Shown here piece after piece: positions 15,786 through 24,060 of a stretch of 64,000 nucleotides of DNA. This DNA is from Labilithrix luteola (lineage in GTDB: Bacteria > Myxococcota_A > Polyangia > Polyangiales > Polyangiaceae). Made by a program: the position numbers and the translations under genes. Under the pieces are notes generated by a model. That model searched no databases and had not been told where the DNA came from. It saw only the letters and a list, made by a program, of their open reading frames with translations. The number at the start of each line of letters is the position of its first letter. The stretch's first letter is position 1. The stretch is from the NCBI RefSeq assembly GCF_001263205.1, contig NZ_CP012333.1:1364001-1428000 (forward strand), read 5' to 3'.

Positions 15786-16210
15786 GCGCACGCGAGCGCC
15801 GGGTCCAACGTCTCAGGTCCATCGAAGGCACGAGGGCGCTCGTCAAAGAACGCGCGACCGCGGAGGCAAGGCAAGCGCTGGAGACGCGCGTCGAGGCCGT
15901 GAAACTGGCCGAAGAGGCGCTCGAGACCTCCTGCAATCAGTCCTACGAACAGATCTCGGTCGAGGATCTCGAGCTCGCGAGCCTTCACCGACTCACGCTC
16001 CGCAGGCGCGTCGTACGGGCCCAAGCCGCCGAAGATGCAGCCAGGCTCGAAGTGCGCGCGAGAGAAAAGGCGCTCGTCGAAGCACGCATGGCCGAACGAC
16101 GAATGGAAATCCTGCTCGAAGGCTTCGAACGCGCCGGGCAGGCACGTGAACGCAAAGAAGAGAGGCGTGCCACCGACGAGCACGCATCTCGCAAGACAGG
16201 TTCCTCATGA
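15782..16210 (+). CDS. fliJ: FliJ-like flagellar export chaperone
   Basis: 142 residues, almost entirely charged helices with heptad character (LRSIEGTRALVKERATAEA, then ALETRVEAVKLAEEAL and RARVRAREKALVEARMAERR-like stretches), typical of the two-stranded coiled coil of FliJ, which sits in the FliI ring like the gamma subunit of F-ATPase. Sequence conservation in FliJ is weak; the call depends on size, coiled-coil nature and the fliI-fliJ-fliK order. The start is a TTG whose codon overlaps the end of fliI by 4 bases; no better start is present nearby. Confidence 0.75.
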   Translation: MSARERRVQRLRSIEGTRALVKERATAEARQALETRVEAVKLAEEALETSCNQSYEQISVEDLELASLHRLTLRRRVVRAQAAEDAARLEVRAREKALVEARMAERRMEILLEGFERAGQARERKEERRATDEHASRKTGSS

Positions 16211-17715
16211 CGGACTCGCTGAAGCTCCCACAACTGGGAGGATTTTCCGAAACCAAGCTCCCGAACCGCGCCGATCTCCACGGCAAGGACCCGAAGGGCG
16301 ATCCCGGCTTCGAGGAAATCCTCGACGCCGAGCTGAACGACGCGAGCGACCAACCAGAGCCCGAAACGACGGACCCCGAAGGCCTCGCCTACGCCGTCGC
16401 GGCGATGCTCGCCCAGCATCCCCCCACAGCCCCGAATCCAGCGGTCGACGCGAACGCGAACGCGAGTGCGGGCGCGGGCGCGGCTGCGAACCCGGGCGCG
16501 GCTGCGAACCCGGGCGCGGCTGCGGGTGCGGGTGCGGGTGCAGACGCGAATGCCGGTGCGCCGGCGCCTGCGGGCGCCGCCCCCGCAGCGCCTGCGCTCA
16601 CGGATTCGCAGCCGTCGTTCCCCTCGCCAACCCCAGCGTCGGCCCCAATCGAATCGCGAGCGCTCCCCCCGAACCTCGCGCGAACCGACTCCACCTCGGC
16701 GAAGCCCGAAGCGGCAGCGCTGGACACGACCAAGACCGCGAACGAGCCTGCTCCGGCGACGAACGCTCAAGCCGCCGAGCCTGCCCCGACCGCCCTTCAA
16801 GTGCCTGCAAAACAGGTCGAAAGTGTGCCGGCGCCCACGTCCCCTGCGGAGCCGAAAGCACCGGTCGTCGCGGCCGCGCGCGCAGCTTCCCCCGCTGCCA
16901 CCACCGCCGCCAAGTACGCTGGCACGACGGCGTCGCGGGCGTCCACCCGACCGAGCACGACCGCGAACGGAGCAGCGAAGGCGCCGGCCCATGCCGTCAC
17001 GACGGCGGCCGTCCCGCCGAACACCAAACCGCTCGAGCCTGCCACCACGGCGAGCGAGCCTTCGGTCGATCACGGCGCGAGCGACGAGCGCCATGGTGCG
17101 CGCGAAGGTGCGGCGACCACCGACGAAGCAAAGACCGCCGGTTCGCTGACGAAAGCCAACGCGATGACGCCGAGCGACGGTGCGCCGACGCTCACCGTGA
17201 CCGCGCACGCCGACGGAAATCCGTCGCCCGCCAAGCCGCCGGCGGTCGAAGGACGGATCCCTGACGCACCTCGCGTCGAGCACCAGGTCGGCGCGCGCGT
17301 TCGGGAAGCCGCGCTCGAGTCGGCCGACAAGCATGCCGTCGCACGCGGCGTCCGCGCTGAAGTCGACCTCGGTGAGAGCGGAAGAATCGCGATTTCGGCC
17401 GCAGAAAAGGCCCATTCGATCGACGTGAAGCTCGACGCGCAGACCCCTCACACGGCGCAGACGATCGCCAAACACGCGAGCGAGCTCGTCTCCGAGCTTC
17501 GCCATCAGACCGAGTACGCGCGCGTCACGGTGAATGGTCAGGGCTCGTTCTCGGGCGGCGGAAGCTCGCATGGCGGTTCGAATCACTCCTATGCGTCGAA
17601 TCAGGGCGGAGATCGCTCGTCGTCCTCGCATCGCGACGGCGCAAACCAGAGCGAAGCGCACGAACCTGGCCCCGCACCTCGCGCCGTCGGGCGCAAGGTA
17701 CGGATCGTGCTTTGA
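16207..17715 (+). CDS. fliK: FliK-like flagellar hook-length control protein
   Basis: 502 residues. Hook-length rulers are long, unstructured, Ala/Pro/Ser-rich proteins with a small folded C-terminal domain; this one matches. Residues ~75-125 are an Ala/Gly/Asn run with a short tandem repeat (AAANPG units), followed by ~250 residues of Pro/Ala/Thr. The folded part (~375-440) has VRAEVDLGESGRIAISAAEK and ARVTVNG, as in the FliK C-terminal switch domain (VRVELEPEDLGRVEVRL-type). A Gly/Ser/His-rich tail ends the protein. Secreted through the flagellar export system and ends hook growth. ATG overlaps fliJ by 4 bases; flgD follows. Confidence 0.78.
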   Translation: MTDSLKLPQLGGFSETKLPNRADLHGKDPKGDPGFEEILDAELNDASDQPEPETTDPEGLAYAVAAMLAQHPPTAPNPAVDANANASAGAGAAANPGAAANPGAAAGAGAGADANAGAPAPAGAAPAAPALTDSQPSFPSPTPASAPIESRALPPNLARTDSTSAKPEAAALDTTKTANEPAPATNAQAAEPAPTALQVPAKQVESVPAPTSPAEPKAPVVAAARAASPAATTAAKYAGTTASRASTRPSTTANGAAKAPAHAVTTAAVPPNTKPLEPATTASEPSVDHGASDERHGAREGAATTDEAKTAGSLTKANAMTPSDGAPTLTVTAHADGNPSPAKPPAVEGRIPDAPRVEHQVGARVREAALESADKHAVARGVRAEVDLGESGRIAISAAEKAHSIDVKLDAQTPHTAQTIAKHASELVSELRHQTEYARVTVNGQGSFSGGGSSHGGSNHSYASNQGGDRSSSSHRDGANQSEAHEPGPAPRAVGRKVRIVL

Positions 17716-17723
17716 GGGACGGC

Positions 17724-18410
17724 ATGACCACTCCCATCACGTCGTCGACGAACTCCTCGGCGACGAACTCCGCGACGGACGCGACGACGGGCTCGCAGCC
17801 GATGGACCGCGAAGCCTTCCTCAAGCTGCTCGTCGCTCAGATCTCGCATCAGGATCCCCTCTCGCCGATGCAGGGGACCGAGTTCGTCACGCAGCTCTCG
17901 CAGTTCGCCATCGTCGAGCAGTCGATCGCGCAGTCGAGCAAACTCGATACGCTCTCGACGCAGATCGGCGGCGTGGCGAACAACGAAGCGACGTCGCTCG
18001 TCGGCAAGCGCGTCACCATGCGCGGCCATGATCTCGCGTTCGACGGCGTCACCGCCACCACCTCCGCGGTCACGCTCGATGCCTCGGCCCAGAAGGTGAG
18101 CGCGGACGTTCTCGATGCGAACGGCAAGGTCGTCCGCACGATCGACATCGGCAGCCGGCCCCAAGGCGCTTGCACGATCACCTGGGACGGCAAAGACAAC
18201 GCCGGCAACACGCTGTCGAAAGGGACCTACTCGATGAAGGTCCGCGCGACGGCAGCGGACGGCAAGACGGTCAACACCACCCAGACGGTGGCCGGCACCG
18301 TGACCAAGGTTTCGTTCGAAAAAGGCTACCCCGAGCTCACGCTCGACAACGGATCGACAGGCCCGATCTCGGACCTCTCGGCCGTCGAAGGACAACCGGC
18401 GAAGCCCTGA
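17724..18410 (+). CDS. flgD: Flagellar hook cap / hook assembly protein FlgD
   Basis: 228 residues from the ATG at 17724, which has GAGGGA upstream; a TTG at 17712 is possible. FlgD caps the growing hook. The family signature is clear: FLKLLVAQISHQDPLSPMQG (residues ~32-51) then TEFVTQLSQFAIVEQS. The C-terminal half contains the FlgD Ig-like/FLG tudor region, including TWDGKDNAGNTLSKGTYS, found in nearly all FlgD proteins. Located between fliK and flgE as in many bacteria. Confidence 0.95.
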   Translation: MTTPITSSTNSSATNSATDATTGSQPMDREAFLKLLVAQISHQDPLSPMQGTEFVTQLSQFAIVEQSIAQSSKLDTLSTQIGGVANNEATSLVGKRVTMRGHDLAFDGVTATTSAVTLDASAQKVSADVLDANGKVVRTIDIGSRPQGACTITWDGKDNAGNTLSKGTYSMKVRATAADGKTVNTTQTVAGTVTKVSFEKGYPELTLDNGSTGPISDLSAVEGQPAKP

Positions 18411-18446
18411 CCTTCGCCAAGAAAGCAATCAAGGAGAGAGACGAAG

Positions 18447-19730
18447 ATGAGCATTCTCAAAGCGATGTACTCCGGTGTCTCGGGACTCAACGCCGAGACC
18501 GGTGCGCTCGGGGTGGTGGGCGACAACGTCGCGAACACGAACACGATCGGCTTCAAGCAGTCGCGCGCGATCTTCGCGAACGTGCTCGGAGCCGCGATCG
18601 GCTCGAACGAGCCGGGCTCCGGCGTCAACATGGTCCGCACCCAGCAGATCTTCGCGCAGGGCGGTCTCGTCAACACGGGCCAATCGACCGACGTTGCGCT
18701 CTCGGGTGACGGCTTCTTCGTCGTGAAGGGTTCGGTCGACGGCGTGCAGAACAGCTTCTACACGCGCGCCGGTCAGTTCACGCTCCGCAACGACGGCACG
18801 CTCATCAACGCCGACGGTCTCTCGGTCCAGGGCTACCAGGCCGATCTCAAGGGCCAGCTCCAGACGACGACCGGAGACATCAAGCTCTCGACGGCGCCGA
18901 TTCCGCCGAAGGCGACGAGCTCGATGAAGATCACCGCGAACCTCGACGCCTCGGCCACCGAGCCCGCCGCAGCGTGGGATCCGAACAACCCGAGCGCCAC
19001 GTCGAACCTCGCCACGTCGCTCACGGTCTACGACTCGGTCGGCAACGCGCACGTGGCCGACGTCTACTTCCGCAAGACCGCCTCCGGAGACTGGGATTAC
19101 CACGTACTCGCCAAGGGCAACGAGCTCGCGGGCGGCGGTACGGGCAACGTGGAGATCGCCGGCGGCAACTTCCAGTTCACCTCGGACGGCGCGCTCCAGA
19201 CGATCACGCAGAGCACGCCGGGCAACGTGAGCTTCGCCGGTGCCACGCCGAACCAGGCCATCGCGCTCGACTTCGGGAAATCGATCGGCGCAGGCGGCAC
19301 CGGCCTCGAGGGCATCACGCAGTACGCGTCGACCAGCTCGGTCTCCTCGCAAAAGCAAGACGGCTACGCGTCGGGCGCGCTCAGCGGCGTGAAGATCGAC
19401 TCGGACGGCACCGTCAACGGCGTCTACACGAACGGGCAGACCATCGCCGCCGGCAAGCTCGCCGTCGCCAAGTTCCAGTCGAACGACGGCCTCGGCCGCG
19501 CCGGTCACAACCTCTGGGTCGCAACGCGCGACTCGGGCGAAGCGGCGATGGGCGATGCCGGAAGCGGTGGCCGCGCGTCGCTCGTCTCGGGCTCGCTCGA
19601 GCAGTCCAACGTCGACGTGACGCAGCAGTTCGTCGAGCTCATCTCGCACCAGCGCGCGTTCCAGGCGAACTCGAAGACCATCACCACGGCGGACCAGATG
19701 CTCCAGGAGCTCATGTCCATCAAGCAGTGA
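18447..19730 (+). CDS. flgE: Flagellar hook protein FlgE
   Basis: 427 residues. FlgE polymerises into the curved hook. The N-terminal rod/hook signature (SILKAMYSGVSGLNAETGAL, then NVANTNTIGFKQSR) and the conserved C-terminus (NVDVTQQFVELISHQRAFQA and NSKTITTADQMLQELMSIKQ) form the D0 helices. Middle segments DGFFVVKG and TRAGQFTLRNDGTLINADG are typical of FlgE/F/G. Central domain with the 'ITANLDASA' and 'SLTVYDSVGNAH' motifs distinguishes FlgE from FlgF/FlgG. A strong Shine-Dalgarno AAGGAGAG begins at 18431. A small fliL gene follows within 10 bases. Confidence 0.97.
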   Translation: MSILKAMYSGVSGLNAETGALGVVGDNVANTNTIGFKQSRAIFANVLGAAIGSNEPGSGVNMVRTQQIFAQGGLVNTGQSTDVALSGDGFFVVKGSVDGVQNSFYTRAGQFTLRNDGTLINADGLSVQGYQADLKGQLQTTTGDIKLSTAPIPPKATSSMKITANLDASATEPAAAWDPNNPSATSNLATSLTVYDSVGNAHVADVYFRKTASGDWDYHVLAKGNELAGGGTGNVEIAGGNFQFTSDGALQTITQSTPGNVSFAGATPNQAIALDFGKSIGAGGTGLEGITQYASTSSVSSQKQDGYASGALSGVKIDSDGTVNGVYTNGQTIAAGKLAVAKFQSNDGLGRAGHNLWVATRDSGEAAMGDAGSGGRASLVSGSLEQSNVDVTQQFVELISHQRAFQANSKTITTADQMLQELMSIKQ

Positions 19731-19740
19731 AAGCACGATC

Positions 19741-20241
19741 ATGAGCGAAAACGCCGACAACAAGCCCAAAGAAACGCCCGCCGCCCAACCGCCGAAGAGC
19801 GGCGGCGGTGGCTCCCTCATCATCGGAATGATCCTGCCTGCGCTTCTCTCGGCGGCCGGATCGTACGGAGGCGTGCGCGCCGCTGGCCATGCTCCGCCCG
19901 TGAGCCAGGCCGAATCGACGCACACGGAAGCGAAGCCGCCGGGACCGACGATGGCCCTCGACCCGTTCCTGGTGAACATCCTGGACCAGTCGAAGAAACC
20001 GCACCCGATGAAGCTCACGCTCGCGGTGGAGTTCGACGCGACGACGAAGGAAGAGACGATCAAGTCGTTCATTCCACGCATGCGCGACGCCATCCTCACG
20101 CACATGCGGACGCTCAACTTCGAAGAGGCGGTCGACAGCGAGCGCAGCGCCAAGCTCCGCGCCGACTTGCTCGAACGCTGTCGCTCCTCGGGCGCCATGG
20201 GCGCCGAACGAATCCTCATTACCGACCTCGTTGCCCAATGA
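19741..20241 (+). CDS. fliL: Flagellar basal body-associated protein FliL
   Basis: 166 residues. A short cytosolic start, one transmembrane helix (SLIIGMILPALLSAAGSYGG at ~25-44), then a periplasmic domain with ALDPFLVNILDQSKKPHPMK and LTLAVEFDATTKEET, matching the FliL stomatin-like domain that surrounds the stator and supports torque. Length is normal. Its presence suggests that stators (motA/motB) exist elsewhere in the genome. Overlaps fliM by 4 bases (ATGA). Confidence 0.9.
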   Translation: MSENADNKPKETPAAQPPKSGGGGSLIIGMILPALLSAAGSYGGVRAAGHAPPVSQAESTHTEAKPPGPTMALDPFLVNILDQSKKPHPMKLTLAVEFDATTKEETIKSFIPRMRDAILTHMRTLNFEEAVDSERSAKLRADLLERCRSSGAMGAERILITDLVAQ

Positions 20242-21110
20242 CCATGACCGACCCTCAAGCACTCCTTCGTATCGGCCTCGTCAGCGAACGCGCCAAACGT
20301 GCCGAAGAACGTCTCAAGGCCGAACGAAAAGGGCTCGAGGGTGCGGTCAGGAGAACGCTTCCCTTCCTGGTTCGGCGAAAGATCGGAGTCACGATGCACG
20401 AGGTGCGCTGCGTTCTCCTCGAAGAGGTCATCGCCAGCGTCACGCGCCCGTACCACGTCACTCCGGTCTTCGCAGGCGACCGCATCGTCGGCGCACTCGT
20501 GCTCGACGGCTTCGCCGTGGCGGCTGGCCTCGACGGTGTGCTCGGTGCGAGCAAGGACCAGTTCACCGTTCTCGATCCCGCGGGCCTGAGCTCCGCGCAA
20601 GCCGCCCTCGCCTCGCGCGTCGCCCGCGGGCTCGTAGCGGCCTTCGACGAAGCACTCTCGCGCTGCGATGTGCGCTTCCACGCAGGCCCCGACACGATTG
20701 GCTCGTCCGCTTCGCACCGGCCGCCGCACGGCGAAGGTGGCTCGTCATCTCCCGAGCCAGGCGGATTGCTCGTCGCATGCACGCTTCGCATGGGCGAAGA
20801 CGAGCTCTCCGGACACGTCACTTTGCTGCTGCCGGCCGCGTGGTTCGACAGCGTCGTTCCCGGCCCCGCGCAGACGACAGAGCCCGAGCCGCGAACGACG
20901 GCGGCGATGGCCTTCGTCGAGCTCGACGTCATCGCCGAGCTGGGTCGCGTGAAGGTGCCGCTAACGCGCCTCGCGACGCTGAAGGTCGGTGACGTCATTC
21001 GGCTGCCACTGCCCGTCGACGCCAGGGCGCACGTGCGTGTGGGTGACCGTGCCCTTTTCCAGGGCAAGCCGACGACGCGCGGCGCGCAGCTGGCCATCGC
21101 ACTCGAGTAG
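20238..21110 (+). CDS. fliM: FliM-like flagellar motor switch protein, lacking the CheY-binding N-terminus
   Basis: 290 residues, about 40 shorter than usual FliM. The last ~75 residues form a SpoA/FliN-like domain (VELDVIAELGRVKVPLTRLA, TLKVGDVIRLPL, VRVGDRALFQGKPTTRGAQL). The middle part (~40-200) is a divergent CheC-like region. The canonical N-terminal peptide LSQ(D/E)EIDALL, which binds phospho-CheY, is missing; the protein begins with a charged helix instead. Assignment as FliM rests on the SpoA domain, position fliL-fliM-fliN and length; a type III SctQ-like protein is the alternative. Forms the C-ring wall. Overlaps fliL by 4 bases. Confidence 0.78.
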   Translation: MTMTDPQALLRIGLVSERAKRAEERLKAERKGLEGAVRRTLPFLVRRKIGVTMHEVRCVLLEEVIASVTRPYHVTPVFAGDRIVGALVLDGFAVAAGLDGVLGASKDQFTVLDPAGLSSAQAALASRVARGLVAAFDEALSRCDVRFHAGPDTIGSSASHRPPHGEGGSSSPEPGGLLVACTLRMGEDELSGHVTLLLPAAWFDSVVPGPAQTTEPEPRTTAAMAFVELDVIAELGRVKVPLTRLATLKVGDVIRLPLPVDARAHVRVGDRALFQGKPTTRGAQLAIALE

Positions 21111-21217
21111 CGGGCGACGACGCGCGGCTGACGGGAGCGTCATGGAGTCGACGCTCTCGCGAGGCACGGACCTTGAAACATGAGGGCCGAACGCTTCGCG
21201 AGGAGAAGCCAAACGTC

Positions 21218-21532
21218 ATGGATTCGACACCCGCCCCCGAAAACAACCGCCCCCAGGAAAACGAAGTGCCCGCGGCCAAGACCGAGGCGCTTGCCTTGCT
21301 GCGCGACGTCGAAGTCGAGTTGACGCTCGAAATCGGCCGCCGCCGGATGAAGATCGCCGACGTCATCAAGCTCGGACCCGGCCAGATGGTCGAGCTGGAC
21401 AAGCAGGCGGGTGAGCCCCTCGAGCTCCTCGTGAACGGTCGCCTGGTAGGTCGCGGTGAGGCCGTGGTGGTCGGTGACCGCTACGGGATTCGCATCACCG
21501 AAATCCTGACGCCGGAAGGAGGTGCGCGATGA
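21218..21532 (+). CDS. fliN: Flagellar motor switch protein FliN
   Basis: 104 residues from the ATG at 21218, which has AGGAG at 21201; a TTG at 21173 would add 15 residues. The SpoA domain fills the protein: LRDVEVELTLEIGRRRMKIA, VIKLGPGQMVELDKQAGEPL, LLVNGRLVGRGEAVVVGDRY and GIRITEI, nearly textbook FliN. FliN forms the lower C-ring and helps dock FliH/FliI. The ~107-base gap after fliM is the largest in this part of the operon. The stop overlaps fliO by 4 bases. Confidence 0.95.
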   Translation: MDSTPAPENNRPQENEVPAAKTEALALLRDVEVELTLEIGRRRMKIADVIKLGPGQMVELDKQAGEPLELLVNGRLVGRGEAVVVGDRYGIRITEILTPEGGAR

Positions 21533-22326
21533 AACGCGGCCTTCTCGCCAGCGTCATGGCATTGGCGCTCACGTTCGGCGCGGCGGCCTACGCCCAGGAC
21601 ACCCCGCCCGCCAAGGAAACGAGCGTCGAGCCCGCAAAAGAGTCGGTTTCGATGCCCGCGAATGAGCCTTCGGCGAACCTCCCCCTTCGTCCGTCCAAGG
21701 CCCTGAACCTCGCGTCCGAGCCGGCGTCGACGCCCTTGACCTACAAGGTGCTCTTCGCGGCGGCGGTCATCGCAGCCGGCGTGATCTTCTGGAAAAAGAA
21801 GAAGCAGCCGTCGGGCGACAAGCCCGCGAAGGACACGTCCGTTCGCGTCCTCGGCAAGACTCCAATGGGGCTCCGCGGCGAGCTCGCGCTCGTCGAAGTG
21901 GGCGGGATGCGCCTGCTCGTGGGCATCACGTCGTCGAGCATGCAGACGCTCGCGGTGCTGCCCGAGGGCGAAGCCATCGGCGAGACGGAAACGGCACACG
22001 AGGTCACGTCGAAGACGATCGCCAAGGCGATCCCCTCCGGACTCGGCATCGCCGATCGCGCCAGGGCTCTGCTCTCCTCGCGTGACTTCGGACCGCCGGT
22101 TCCGTCGCGCGTGGCCCCTGCCGCCTTCGCGGCCTCGCGTTACGCCGACGACGACAAAGAGTTCGAGAAAGAGGAGCCGCGACGCGAGGCCAAGGAGACC
22201 ATCCGCGAGTCGCGCGAGATCCGCGAGGGCAAGAACAAGAAGAGCCGTCCGCGCGACAACCAGCTCGAAGGCCAGGCGCGTGGCCTCGCTCTCGCGCTCG
22301 GCAATGCCGCCGGAACGCGTCGATGA
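21529..22326 (+). CDS. fliO: FliO-like flagellar export gate assembly protein
   Basis: 265 residues. A signal-peptide-like N-terminus (MKRGLLASVMALALTFGAA) is followed by a Pro/Glu-rich linker and a single transmembrane helix at ~72-87 (LFAAAVIAAGVIFW), then a short cytosolic beta domain (VRVLGKTPMGLRGELALVEV, GMRLLVGITSSSMQTLAVL), as in FliO. A ~90-residue highly charged Glu/Arg/Lys tail is longer than usual. FliO stabilises FliP during assembly of the FliP-FliQ-FliR gate. Position directly before fliP supports the call; sequence similarity in this family is weak. Confidence 0.8.
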   Translation: MKRGLLASVMALALTFGAAAYAQDTPPAKETSVEPAKESVSMPANEPSANLPLRPSKALNLASEPASTPLTYKVLFAAAVIAAGVIFWKKKKQPSGDKPAKDTSVRVLGKTPMGLRGELALVEVGGMRLLVGITSSSMQTLAVLPEGEAIGETETAHEVTSKTIAKAIPSGLGIADRARALLSSRDFGPPVPSRVAPAAFAASRYADDDKEFEKEEPRREAKETIRESREIREGKNKKSRPRDNQLEGQARGLALALGNAAGTRR

Positions 22327-23018
22327 GCCCTCCCCTCGACATCACGAGCGCCCTCGGGGCCGCTTCCTCGGCAGCGGCCGGGGGCGGCCCGGGGCTCGCC
22401 CCGCAGCTCAAGATCCTCGCGGTTCTGACGCTGCTCTCGCTCTTGCCGGCGATCGTCCTCACGATGACGTCGTTCACGCGCACGGCGGTGGTTCTCTCCT
22501 TCGTGCGCCAGGGGCTCGGCACGCAGCAGGCTCCTCCGAGCCAGGTGCTCGTGGGCATCGCCCTCTTCATCACCGCCTTCACGATGGCGCCGGTGACGAA
22601 CACGATCATCCGGGACGCGTATCAACCGTATGCGGCCGGGCAGATCGACGAAACCACCGCCATGGATCGGGCAGTGGTCCCCCTTCGCGCCTTCATGCTG
22701 AGACAGACGCGCGAAGCGGATCTTGCCTTGTTTTACGAGTCCGCACGCGCGCCGATGCCCACGACGGAAGACGACGTCTCGCTGCGCATGGCTGCGCCCG
22801 CGTTCGTGGTGAGCGAGCTCACGACCGCCTTCCAGATGGGCGTGATGGTGCTGCTGCCCTTCCTCGTCATCGACCTCATCGTGGCCTCGATTCTCATGTC
22901 GCTCGGCATGATGATGATGCCGCCGCAGAGCATAAGCCTCCCGCTCAAGCTGCTCTTGTTCGTGGCCGTCGACGGATGGCACCTCATCGTGGGGTCTCTG
23001 CTTCGGAGCTTCTCCTGA
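22323..23018 (+). CDS. fliP: Flagellar export gate protein FliP
   Basis: 231 residues. FliP5-FliQ4-FliR1 forms the export gate in the inner membrane. Signature segments: LKILAVLTLLSLLPAIVLTM then TSFTRTAVVLSFVRQGLGTQ and PPSQVLVGIALFITAFTMAP, and later LTTAFQMGVMVLLPFLVIDL and SILMSLGMMMMPPQ. A Gly/Ala-rich N-terminus precedes the first helix; no strong cleavable signal peptide is visible, unlike in enterics. ATG overlaps fliO; its TGA overlaps the fliQ start (TGATG). Confidence 0.97.
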   Translation: MSPPLDITSALGAASSAAAGGGPGLAPQLKILAVLTLLSLLPAIVLTMTSFTRTAVVLSFVRQGLGTQQAPPSQVLVGIALFITAFTMAPVTNTIIRDAYQPYAAGQIDETTAMDRAVVPLRAFMLRQTREADLALFYESARAPMPTTEDDVSLRMAAPAFVVSELTTAFQMGVMVLLPFLVIDLIVASILMSLGMMMMPPQSISLPLKLLLFVAVDGWHLIVGSLLRSFS

Positions 23019-23278
23019 TGGACCCGATGCGCCTCGTCGTCGATGCGCTGACGACCACCACGTACGTCGCCGGTCCGATTCTCGTGGCCGCACTCATCGC
23101 CGGCATCGCCGTCGGCCTCGCTCAGGCCGTGGTCCAGGTGAACGAGGCGAGCCTCAGCTTTCTCGTGAAGCTCGCCGTCGTGGCCATGGTTCTCGTCGGT
23201 CTCGGCGCCACGTCGGCCAACCACCTCGTGGGCTACGCCCGCCGGTGCTTCAGCGGAATCGAAAGGGTCGTGCATTGA
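23018..23278 (+). CDS. fliQ: Flagellar export gate protein FliQ
   Basis: 86 residues with two transmembrane helices (TYVAGPILVAALIAGIAVGL and LAVVAMVLVGLGAT), and the conserved AQAVVQVNEASLSFLVK loop of FliQ. Together with FliP and FliR it makes the helical export gate. The start codon overlaps the fliP stop by one base (TGATG), and the fliR start overlaps its own stop the same way. Confidence 0.95.
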   Translation: MDPMRLVVDALTTTTYVAGPILVAALIAGIAVGLAQAVVQVNEASLSFLVKLAVVAMVLVGLGATSANHLVGYARRCFSGIERVVH

Positions 23279-24042
23279 TGACGGAGATGGCCCTCGCGAT
23301 GGCGATCTCGTTCGCGCTCGTAGCGACGCGAATGGCGGCGTTCATCGTCATATCTCCCTTCCCGGGGGCCAACGTTCCGACGCAAGCGCGCATCGGACTC
23401 GTTCTCCTGCTCGCCGCCACGACATGCCCGATGGCGGTGAGCGGGTACACGACACTCTCGCCCAATCTGTTCTTGGCCGCCGCCGGCGAAATGATCACCG
23501 GCACGGCAATTGGCTTCGTTTTCCGGGTCGGCATGAGCGCGGCCGAGGTTCTGGGCGCGTCGCTCGCGCACGCGACGGGCCTCACCATGGCCTCGTCGTT
23601 CGATCCCTCGCTGGGCTCCACGGTCGACCCGCTGACGCGCATCGTCACCCTCTCGGCGACGATCGTGTCGTTCGCGATTGGTGCGCACCGCGTCGTCCTC
23701 GGGGCGGTCATCGCCTCGCTACGTGCCGTGCCCGTCGGCACCCTGCCCAGCGCGAATGCGTTCGCGCCGGCGACCTTTACCTGGATTGCGCGTTCGGTCG
23801 AGTGCGGCCTCGGGCTGGCGCTCCCCGCGATGACCATCGCCCTCGTCATCCATTTGTCGCTCGGCCTCGTCGCGCGGGCGGCACCATCGTTGCAAATCTT
23901 CAGCGTCGGACTGTCACTGACGCTCGGAAGCGGCCTTCTCGTGATGCTCGCGAGCATGCCGGACCTGCTGAGCGGGCTCGCCGCGCATCTCGGCGCGCTC
24001 GGAACGGTCATCGACAGCCTCCTCTCCAGCCACGGCACCTGA
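23278..24042 (+). CDS. fliR: Flagellar export gate protein FliR
   Basis: 254 residues with about six hydrophobic helices. The start at 23278 overlaps the fliQ stop (TGATG). Family features: RMAAFIVISPFPGANVPTQA near the N-terminus, the GEMITGTAIGFVFRVGMSAA segment, and a C-terminal half with GLALPAMTIALVIHLSLGLV and RAAPSLQIFSVGLSLTLGSG. FliR completes the FliPQR gate and contacts FlhB. 18 bases separate it from flhB. Confidence 0.95.
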   Translation: MTEMALAMAISFALVATRMAAFIVISPFPGANVPTQARIGLVLLLAATTCPMAVSGYTTLSPNLFLAAAGEMITGTAIGFVFRVGMSAAEVLGASLAHATGLTMASSFDPSLGSTVDPLTRIVTLSATIVSFAIGAHRVVLGAVIASLRAVPVGTLPSANAFAPATFTWIARSVECGLGLALPAMTIALVIHLSLGLVARAAPSLQIFSVGLSLTLGSGLLVMLASMPDLLSGLAAHLGALGTVIDSLLSSHGT

Positions 24043-24060
24043 AACGCAACCGTCTCGACG

